Positions 46,101 to 54,161 of a DNA stretch of 60,000 nucleotides are shown in pieces (the stretch's first letter is position 1; the number at the start of each line of letters is the position of its first letter). The translations under genes were made by a program, and so were the position numbers. Source of the stretch: Cryptomeria japonica (lineage: Eukaryota > Streptophyta > Pinopsida > Cupressales > Cupressaceae); the NCBI RefSeq assembly GCF_030272615.1, contig NC_081410.1, positions 286,627,957-286,687,956 of the forward strand, read 5' to 3'. Below the pieces are notes generated by a model that saw only the letters and a list, made by a program, of their open reading frames with translations, was not told the origin of the DNA and ran no database searches.

Positions 46101-47192
46101 TATGGACTGAAGCAGGAACCTAGAGCATGGTATGAATGCTTGCATTCCCATCTTGTGAAGATTGGATTTGAAAGAATAAGTGAAGATAGCAATATCTACT
46201 TGAAATCAGAAGGAGATCAGATTCTGATTTGTGAAGTATTTGTTGATGACATAATCTTTGGTGGAGATGACAAGATGAGTCATGACTTTGCAGATGAGAT
46301 GAAAAAGGAGTTTGAGATGTCACCCATAGGGGAGATTAAGTTCTTCATTGGACTGCAGATTCAGCAAATGAAAAATGGAATCTTTATTACTCAGTCCAAG
46401 TATGTCAAAGAGGTGTTGAAGACCTTTGGCATGGAAGACAGTAAACCAGTTGGTACACCAATGGTAACCAGTTGTAAACTATCAAAAGGGGATGACTCAA
46501 CATTGGTAAATGAGAAGAAATACCGATCAATGATTGGTAAGTTGCATTATGTAGTACATAGTAGATCAGACATTGCACATGTAGTGGGTATTACCGCTTA
46601 GTTTCAGCAAAGCCCAAGAGAATTCCACTTGGTAGCAGTCAAGTGGATTCTTAGATATCTGAAGGGAACTATTGACTATGGATTATGGTATCCATACAAC
46701 AATGATTTCAACCTGAAAGTATTCACAAATGTTGATTGGGCTGGTAATGTAGATGACCAAAAGAGCACAACCGGTGGTGTATTCTTTCTTGGTGGTAGAC
46801 TAGTCTCATGGATGAGTAAAAAGCAGAGTTGTATCTCTCAATCTATAGCAGAAGAGGAGTATGTTGCAGCTTTTATGAACTGCACCCAGACTATTTGGAT
46901 GAAGCATGTATTGAATGGCTTCAAAGTTCCTGTATCTGAACTGGTAAGTATATTCTGTGACAATACACATGCAATTAACATTTCCAAGAATTCGATTTTA
47001 CATGCTAGAACCAAGCACTTTGAACTCAAGTATAATTTCTTGAGGGAAAAGGTTTAGAACAAAGTGGTGGTATTGGAACATGTTTCCAGTAAGGAGCAGT
47101 TAGTAGACATATTCACCAAGCCTCTACCGAAGGCTACTTTTACCTATTTGAGAGGTGAGTTAGGGGTGCTACCCCTTCAAGAGGTAATCTAA
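43107..47192 (+). pseudogene. copia C Gag-Pol polyprotein
   Basis: One frame from ATG 43,107 to TAA 47,192, about 1,360 codons. Gag has a zinc knuckle CFSCNWIGHITINC, then protease WIIDSGCSHHMTGD (44,145). The integrase zinc region is ILHRRLCHVNFD..LCRECQLGK. The integrase core has VHTNLCGP (first Asp now Asn), LRTDQGGEF (Asp) and GLAKRNN (Glu now Lys). RT has VYQMDVKPAFLNG and EVFVDDIIFGG. RNase H has FTNVDWAGN (first Asp probably now Asn), AEEEYVAA and IFCDNTHAI. About nine in-frame stops (near 44,184, 44,352, 45,054, 45,162, 45,429, 45,873, 45,948, 46,599 and 47,055) are mostly TAG/TAA where a related element has Gln or Trp. Indels are few, with a small compensated shift near 45,030-45,065. 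Confidence 0.92.
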
Positions 47193-47264
47193 AGGTTTGT
47201 GCTCCACATTAGTCAGATCTTACTTTGCTATATCTTTTCAGGATTGATGTGTTGAAGGATGCTA

Positions 47265-47437
47265 CTCCTTAGGGGGAGTAGCATAGTGGAACAGGGAAGC
47301 TTGTGCCTTCATGTTGGCATTGTTGTCAAAGGGGGAGAAGATGTGAAGTGGAAAAGATATCTGCAGTATTAAGGAGAAGATGTGATGTAGAAAGAGAGAT
47401 ATCTTTGTATATTTCCATCAATGCCAAAGGGGGAGAT
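47265..47437 (+). other. polypurine tracts of copia C
   Basis: GGGGGAG tracts occur at about 47,272, 47,329 and 47,429. The last, AAAGGGGGAGAT, abuts the 3' LTR. This is the same multi-tract layout as in A and B. Confidence 0.82.
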
Positions 47438-48970
47438 TGTTGGCATATGTACAGAATATGTTGACATGATGATATTGTGTTGTCATTGATGTCAATATTC
47501 CAAAAGGATGAACGGGTAATATACTCAAGAGAGAATCAGTAATATGTTGAAAGAGAACCGGTAATATGCTAAAGAGTGAACCGGTAACATGATGAAGAGT
47601 GAACAAGATTATTGAAGTTAAGCAACTGGCAAAGTGAACCAATATAATGATGAGAACTGGTATATGTGCTAAAGGTGAAGCGGTTTAATATGGTATGACT
47701 ACCGATTGGTAGTCTCAGCTTTAGGGTTTCTGGTTGAATTGTTTCGAGCCTATGTGTTTCAATCGATGGCATTATGTGATGAGTTAGCATTGTAATGGAG
47801 ACCAGATCATGTTGCCACGTCAGCCTCATGCATGTGAAGGATCTTGCATGAAGGAGATTGATCCTATCTACCTCGAGAATGTGTGAAGTCTCTACAAATG
47901 GTGGAGAACGCATGATGGGTTATCACCTCCAAGAAGTAGTGAAGAATGAACAATGGATAATGTATTGAGATCTGTTCAAGACCATTGTATTCAAATCCAA
48001 AGTGTTCAATGGTCAGGATTGAACCGACTAAATTTCTCAACCTAAGTGTTTAGGGTTTAGGGTTTATGCTACCGACCTATATGTTTCCTATAAGGTTGAT
48101 GTGGTGTTTCATGTTGAAGTTGTTGGCAAATGTTGTGTGTGTATCTATGTGCATAGATACATGATTCTTGCTAGACCAATTGAGAGGATTGATACCTGCA
48201 GAGTGTGTATGCAGAAGAAAGGAACTAAAGCAGATCTACATTGGCATTGAAGTACTATTTACTAGATCATTGTAATACCTGTTGATCTCTAACCACTTCA
48301 ATAGTTGGAAAATCCTTTAATAGGGTAGCTTTAACCATCTTGCTATAAATCCTTTAATAGGGTGACTCAAATCCATTGAGTTCATAAAATGCTCTAACAA
48401 GGTAACCTCTAATAGGGTTTAACCCTTAACCGGGTATTCCAGCCATCCCTTAACCGGGTGATCCCTAACAAGATCGGTTCCTAATAGAACTTGTTGTAAC
48501 AGTCTTTAACCGAACTAGGATTCTAATAGAGTGGACTTCTAAAGAGTTCAAAAATAGCTTGTGGCTATTCATCCCACCATGGTTTTTCCCAGTTGGGTTT
48601 CCACGTGAAAAATATGTGTGTCATATGTGATGTCTTTTTCATGTGATGCTTTGTTGTTTTCTGTCAAGCGATGAATCATGTTGATCTAGCAAGTTATTAT
48701 ATTTCTGATGATAGATTATCTATTTATGCATAAGGACAAAGTGGAAATGAGGGAGTAGGTTGTATGGAAAGCTAAGAAGATTGACCGGTTCATGTCTTTC
48801 ACAGTTGCACTGTGTTTAATCGGTAGTAATCTGGTTTGGACCAATGTTAGGGATTGCCAGTAGTTTACAGTCTGCAATCAAACCAGTTCAGGAAAAGTTT
48901 TTGTGCCTATACTAATTTACCCCCCCTCTCAGTACCAGTTTGGTACTCACTATTCATCATTGAGTTATCA
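47438..48970 (+). repeat. 3' LTR of copia C
   Basis: 1,533 bp, TGTTGGCATATG to GAGTTATCA, followed by the TTTTG target copy. It matches the 5' LTR over its whole length with scattered substitutions. Confidence 0.96.
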
Positions 48971-49548
48971 TTTTGAACCAATAGCTTGATATGCATCAAA
49001 TAGATTTCTCACAATAGTTCTTTCACTATTACTTTCAGATGATCTTAGGCCTAGAATTTTCATTGTCTCTCTAAAATTCAAATTTTTAATCATTTGAACA
49101 ATTAATTAACATCTTGTGGTTTGATTTAAGTTTTTAAAATAGTTTTGCCATATTATTTTAACCATTCTCCTACAATTTCATTCATTCATTTTATTGGGCA
49201 TTGGCTTTAATATATTCTCATCAATGTCAATTAGATACTTTGGTTTCCTATGAATGATTCTAGGAGGTGTTAACATCAGTGCATTATGTACATTCAATTC
49301 ATCAAGTAGAGAAGGTATAATATGTTCATCATTTAATTGATTATTCAATGTTGTATCTTCTTCAATTGTATTAGGTGCATTATATTCATTTGGTAAATCG
49401 AATTGAGATGTTGAGGATGACATACCTTGTTCTCCCATTGTTCTTATGTCATGCAATTTCTTCATATGCTGCCTTTGTCTTTCCTTTTGAGACTCTCATT
49501 GTTCCATCATTCCTCACTTGTTCTTTCCCATGGTTGATATCCGTTGTC
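48971..49548 (-). pseudogene. gene 2, exon 2 (N-terminal part)
   Basis: Begins after a TTTAG acceptor at 49,549. It reads TTDINHGKEQVRNDGTM in frame with exon 1, then shifts to MKKLHDIRTMGEQGMSSSTS. An acidic Asn/Leu-rich stretch follows (open to 49,178), then VGEWLK.YGKTILKT with TAA stops where CAA is likely. It ends with MKILGLRSSESNSERTIVRN and LFDAYQAIGSK at the copia C insertion. Confidence 0.62.
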
Positions 49549-49734
49549 CTAAATAGAATCATATTACATATATATGTAAACAAAATTTCATAAACAAACA
49601 AATAACCATAAATATGCATCTTATCACTATTTTTTGGAATCAAACTATTAAACAATCACAATACTATTGACAAAAAATAATAAGAACAACAATTCAATCA
49701 TTTGAAATCATGTGTAAACAAACAATTCACTTAC

Positions 49735-49817
49735 TTCTATGTATAAAACAGTGATAGAAGTGCAAGCAAAGTTCCAGTGGGGCCTTCAATGACCTCAAAA
49801 ACTTCCTTTGAGGCCAT
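49735..49817 (-). pseudogene. gene 2, exon 1
   Basis: ATG at 49,817 opens MASKEVFEVIEGPTGTLLAL, ending in a TAG and a GTAAGTG donor at 49,734. The intron is 49,549-49,734 (186 bp). The start is chosen because the exon is in phase with exon 2. A similar donor-proximal sequence recurs at 53,021-53,054. Confidence 0.5.
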
Positions 49818-49924
49818 TGAGGCTCTTGGGAAAAAACAACTATGTCTATGAACTGTGTCTGCGCTGTTAGTCCATAAAATGTTGACAAGCCCAACAGTAT
49901 TATTTTTCCCATTCTAGACTAATA

Positions 49925-50094
49925 TGTAGCGCGTACGCGCTCCTAAGCCTAAAAAATATTATCGCAGGGTAGCGAATAATGGGCTCAGTACCCCATGCAT
50001 GCTTGCAAGTAATAAGTACCGCGTATGCACTCCTTTGCCTTAAAAAAGTTATGGTAGGGCAGTGAACTAATAGTTTCAGTACCCTGTACATGCT
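49925..50094. repeat. right CG-rich repeats: two 92-bp units with TAGCGCGTACGCGCT
   Basis: Unit 1 starts TAGCGCGTACGCGCTCC at 49,926 and ends CCCCATGCATGCT. Unit 2 starts TACCGCGTATGCACTCC at 50,018 and ends CCCTGTACATGCT at 50,094. TAGCGCGTACGYGCT also occurs on the far side of gene 1 (29,361). The block lies upstream of gene 2 and just before the GA array, in the position expected for a transposon end. Confidence 0.7.
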
Positions 50095-50116
50095 ATTGGT
50101 AGTAGAAAAGATGTGA

Positions 50117-50125
50117 ATGAAAAGG

Positions 50126-50193
<68 letters not shown>

Positions 50194-50583
50194 TAGGGGG
50201 GAGGGAGAGAGGAGGGGGTGGAAGGGAATGAGGGAGGGAGAGAGGGAGAGAAGAGGGAGGAGGGTGGGAGAGAAGAAGGGGTATGGAGGAAGGGAGAGTG
50301 AGAGTGGGGGGAGGGAGGGAGAGGAGAGGGGAGAGAGAGAGAGGGGGGGGAGGGAGAGGGAGAGAGGGAGAGGGAGAGAGAGAGGGAAAGAGGGAGAGGG
50401 AGAGAGAGGGGGAGAGAGAGGGGGAGGGGAGGTAGAGAGAGGGAGAGAGGTAGAGGGAGAGAGAGAGAGGGGGAGGGGAGGTAGAGAGAGGGAGAGAGGT
50501 AGAGGGAGAGAGAGAGGGAGAGAAGAGGGGGGAGGGTGGGAGAGAAGAAGGGGTATGGAGGAAGAGAGGGAGAGAGAGAGGGA

Positions 50584-50649
<66 letters not shown>

Positions 50650-50924
50650 GGGAGGAAGGGAAGGAGGGAGGGAGAGAGGGGGGAGGGGGGAGGGGGGAAG
50701 GTGCAAGAGAAGGGGTATGTAGGAAGGGAGAGGGAGAGTAGGGGAAGGGAGGGAGAGGAGAGGGGAGAGGGAGAAAGCAAGGGGGGAGGGAGAGGGAGAG
50801 AGAGAGGGAGAGGGAGAGGGAGAGAGAGGGAGAGAGAGAGGGGGGGAGGGATGGTAGAGAGAGGGAGAGAGGTAGATGGAGGGAGAGAGGGAGAGAAGAG
50901 GGGGAGGGTGGGAAAGAAGAAGGG

Positions 50925-50983
<59 letters not shown>

Positions 50984-51171
50984 TAGGGCGAGGGAGAGAG
51001 GAGGGGATGGAAGGGAAGGAGGGAGGGAGAGAGGGAGAGAATAGTGGGGAGGGTGGGAGAGAATAAGGGGTATGGAGGAAGGGAGAGGGAGACTAGGGGG
51101 GAGGGAGGGAGAGGAGAGGGGAGAGGGGAAGAGAGAGGGGGGAGGGAGAGGGAGAGAGAGAGGGAAGGAGG

Positions 51172-51240
<69 letters not shown>

Positions 51241-51325
51241 AGGTAGAGAGAGGGAGAGAGGTAGAGGGAGGGAGAGAGGGAGAGAAGAGGGGGGAGGGAA
51301 GGAGGGAGAGAGAGAGAGAGAGAAA
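50117..51325. repeat. 1.2-kb GA/purine-rich array
   Basis: Almost pure purine on the plus strand: long (GA)n runs alternate with GGGGGAGGGAGAG blocks. A punctuating GGTATGGAGGAAGGGAGAG-type motif occurs at about 50,279, 50,553, 50,714, 50,925 and 51,069. Higher-order blocks (GGGTGGGAGAGAAGAAGGGG) repeat irregularly. Long open frames here are products of the repeat. Confidence 0.95.
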
Positions 51326-51399
51326 GGACACATGACATAATATGATTGATCTTGATTGTGACAATAGGAATTATAGAAGAAGAGAAAGAGGGAGGGAGA

Positions 51400-51421
51400 G
51401 AAGAAGAGAAAGCGGGATGGG

Positions 51422-51477
<56 letters not shown>

Positions 51478-51500
51478 AGAAGGGGGGAGGGAGAGGAAGA
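51400..51500. repeat. second GA run
   Basis: GGGGTATGGAGAG followed by about 23 GA units and GAAGAAGAAGG. It lies just after a fragment (51,341-51,380) related to the 568-bp duplication (GATCTTGATTGTGACAATAG). Confidence 0.9.
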
Positions 51501-51524
51501 GATATCAAATCCAGGACACAATAT

Positions 51525-51775
51525 GACCCCTAACAACATCTAAGGGGTCATATGACACTATATTATCCCTTAGCCCACCATAGGACCTATAACGACACCA
51601 AATAGTGTCCTAAGGGGTCATAGAACACCATAAGACCCTTTCAAACATCATATGGTGTTGTTATGGGTCATTGGTGTCCCAAGGGATCTTAAGGGGTCAC
51701 AAGACACCATATGACCTCTTAGGAAACAATACGACCTCTAATGACACCTAAGGGGTCATATGGTGGGCTAAGAAA
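51525..51775. repeat. cluster of CTAAGGGGTCATATG repeats in both orientations
   Basis: CTAAGGGGTCATATGACAC, CCTAAGGGGTCATAGAACAC, TTAAGGGGTCACAAGACACC and CTAAGGGGTCATATGGTGG occur together with inverted forms (ATATGACCCCT, CATATGGTGTTGTTATGGG). The block is a dense palindromic, foldable cluster without open frame. Confidence 0.8.
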
Positions 51776-51820
51776 ATGATATATTAAATTTAAAGTTATG
51801 AATAGAACATCATACAACAA

Positions 51821-52382
51821 GACTCCAAGCGAACAAACAACGAGGCTTCGCTAAAAAGAAAGTGTAAGAGCTTGACCTAACCCTAATAGTACTACCTAAG
51901 TTCTAAAACATATGATACTATTAAATTTGCAAGGTTATAAGACTGATCTTGATTGTGACTATAGGAATTACACACTTGATTTATTTCATGGGTATGTATT
52001 GTTCCAAGCTATTTGACAAGTGATGATCATCATATACTATCACTGCCATGCATACAATAAACTTTAATTTCTTTAGGTGACAGGCATTGTGTAACAACAT
52101 GGGAACTCTCACATACCTACCACTATCATTCTCCAGGATATCATCTCTGTTACTCTCCCTCTTTCTCTTCCTACCTGTTGTTTCCTTCTGAAAAACATAT
52201 TGTAGGTACTCTGACTCATCATGTTGCTTTGTTGACACTATTTTCCACATCTGCTCTACTCATTAAAAACACATTCGAGAAGAATGTTACTGCAGGTTTC
52301 CTTGTTTGTCATAGTAATACACTTGTGGTTCAATTTCAAACCCTATTCCTCTTATTCAATATACACACAAAAATCCATTAGT
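51821..52382. repeat. 568-bp tandem duplication, copy 1
   Basis: GACTCCAAGCGAACAAACAA at 51,821 recurs at 52,389. The copies agree over most of their length with scattered substitutions. On the minus strand the unit contains a putative exon (MWKIVSTKQHDESEYLQYVF, with basic GRKRKRES) ending at a GTAGGTATG donor (about 52,116). Confidence 0.93.
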
Positions 52383-52388
52383 CATCGA

Positions 52389-52955
52389 GACTCCAAGCGA
52401 ACAAACAACGAGGCTTCACTAAAAAGCAAGTGTAAGAGCTTGACCTAACCCTAAGAGTACTACCTAAGTTCTAAAACATATGATGCTATTAAATTTTCAA
52501 GGTTATAAGACTGATCTCGATTGTGACTATAGGAATTACACACCTGATTTCTTTCATGGGTATGTACCGTTCCAAGCTGTTTGATAAGTGATGATCATCA
52601 TATACTACCACTACCATGCATACAATAAACTTTAATTTCTTTATGTGACAAGCATTGTGTAACAACATGGGAACTCTTGCATGCCCACCACTATCATTCT
52701 ATAGGACATCATCTGTGTTACTCTCCCTCTTTCTCTTCCTACCTATTGTTTCCTTCTGAAAAACATATTGCAGGTACTCTGACTCATCATGTTGCTTTGT
52801 TGACACTATTTTCCACATCTTCTCTTCTCATTAAAAACACATTCGAGAAGAATATTGTTGTAGGTTTCCTTGTTTGTCATGGTAATACACCTGTGGTTCA
52901 ATTTCAAACCCTATTCCTCCTATTCAATATACACACACAAATCCATCAGTCAATT
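52389..52955. repeat. 568-bp tandem duplication, copy 2
   Basis: Second copy of the unit. On the minus strand 52,910-52,690 also reads GGIGFEIEPQVYYHDKQGNL after a TTGAATAG acceptor, continuing to the basic segment. This suggests that an exon of an unknown gene was duplicated. The host gene is not recognised. Confidence 0.9.
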
Positions 52956-53020
52956 TTCTTAAGAGAGCATACATGATAAAAATAAAAGAGGAAGTTGCAA
53001 ACAAGAAATAAATTCACTTA

Positions 53021-53243
53021 CTTCTATAGAAGTGCAGACATAGTTGTAGTGGGGTATGGAGGGAGGGAGGGAGGGAGAGAAGAAGAGAAAGAGGGATGGG
53101 GTATGGAGGAAGGGAGAAGGGGAGAGAGAAAGAGAGAGAGAGGGATGGGGTATGGAGGAAGGGATAAGGGGAGAGAGGGAGCGATGGGGTATGGAGGAAG
53201 GGAGAAAGGGAGAGAGGGAGGGAGAGAGAGAGGGATGGGGTTC
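53021..53243. repeat. gene-2 exon-1-like end followed by GA array
   Basis: TCACTTACTTCTATAGAAGTG...GTAGTGGGG (53,017-53,053) resembles 49,729-49,780, the exon 1 donor of gene 2. GA-rich units with GGTATGGAGGRAGGGA follow at 53,054, 53,101, 53,150 and 53,191. Confidence 0.75.
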
Positions 53244-54161
53244 TTGTTCTCAAAATCTAATTCCCTTCTATCCTCCCTATAAGAAATGTAATGAACTCTA
53301 TTTACATATGAAGAGGACACCAAGAAAATTAAGACTCCAAAATAACATATAAAAAGGTTTCAACAAAACCTTTTACACTTTGAACTTATCCAAAGCTCAG
53401 GTGGGTATACCTTATGTGAAAACTTTCACACTTTAAAATTTGAGATCCATAGTAAACCAATGCTAAAAACCTATGGACTTCATCACCTTAATAAAATTGA
53501 AACAATAAAGGAAAAACTTATGCTCATTTTCAGTATGGATCCCCAAGAGATATAGAAAGAAATCCACAACTGATACCAGTGCCTTATCTAGGCTACAGAG
53601 TCACCTAAGTCAAGCAAGGATTCCAAAATTAAACATTCCCATACATTTCATCACTTCGGCTTTTATTAACCCTATACATACCTGACATATATAAGAGTTC
53701 TTTCTTGTTAAGTTAGATACCGTTTATCAAATTCATAGCAGCAAAACAAGTAATCTACTGACAGAGGTGTTTCAGGCATATTTAATTCCTCTCCTGAAGA
53801 GAAAAGCTAAAAACATATCCATAAGATTGCATTACAATCCGTGTTCAACTGAATAACCCTAGACTATTCAAATGAAACCAGCAAAACACTGAATGCACAC
53901 CAGCAGACAACACAGATTTTAGGCTTGAAAAGTTCTGATCTATATATTCATATTCATTTATGAGAAAATTTTACATAACTCAAAGTATTCTTTGTAATAG
54001 CCAGAAAAAACCCTAGATATTTTTTAGCAGAGTTTCTTTACAAATTCTTGTGATGATTTTTTCTAAGTCCTGGTATCCATTTATAACCACATAGATGCAA
54101 AACAAGCTTTGGACATTCCTAAGGATAATTTGTTACAACCGCCATTTCCTTCAAAAAGTAG
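53244..54161. other. no gene recognised
   Basis: AT-rich sequence without repeats or domains that I can identify. On the minus strand it is the 3' flank of the large ORF ending at 54,162. Confidence 0.5.

Larger units (their letters stand above)
41503..48970 (+). mobile_element. complete copia element C inserted in gene 2
   Basis: LTRs of 1,534 bp (41,503-43,036) and 1,533 bp (47,438-48,970) both begin TGTTGGCATATG and end TTGAGTTATCA. The flanking 5-bp duplication TTTTG is at 41,498-41,502 and 48,971-48,975. A primer-binding site, one long gag-pol frame and polypurine tracts lie between. The LTRs differ by roughly 5% over the first 250 bp by eye, so the insertion is not recent. Deleting the element plus one TTTTG rejoins gene 2 in frame (GSK/SRTKDSN). 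Confidence 0.96.
34633..49817 (-). pseudogene. gene 2: transposase-like DFAENY-family gene split by two LTR elements
   Basis: Minus-strand gene in pieces: 49,817-49,735 (exon 1), 49,548-48,971, 41,502-39,659, 39,575-39,512 and 34,927-34,633. Removing the two LTR elements (41,503-48,970 and 34,928-39,511), each with one 5-bp target copy, leaves about 2.8 kb. The reading frame continues across both sites. Visible blocks are a basic N-part, an HTH-like SRTTLSKAFKRW, RVSPNQRDVVRRLIG, a Cys cluster TCCCGMHIEFS and CSICGGLQC, IVDFAENYTLQPQNEVQS (Asp at 40,521), decayed GEHNGA.ACVKRAIAREELK, and a C-terminal region. I know this block order from poorly characterised eukaryotic transposase-like proteins, but I cannot name the superfamily. 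Many stops and frameshifts make it inactive. Confidence 0.72.

Noticed and set aside
29215-50117. Specific terminal inverted repeats for the two-gene element (for example GGGTA at both edges)
   Set aside because: Compared by eye; similarity too short to separate from chance, so no ends are annotated.
49900-51543. Very long Ser/Leu/Pro or Arg/Glu/Gly open frames (up to 477 codons)
   Set aside because: They are produced by the GA/CT repeat in every frame; no start context, domain or composition of a real protein.
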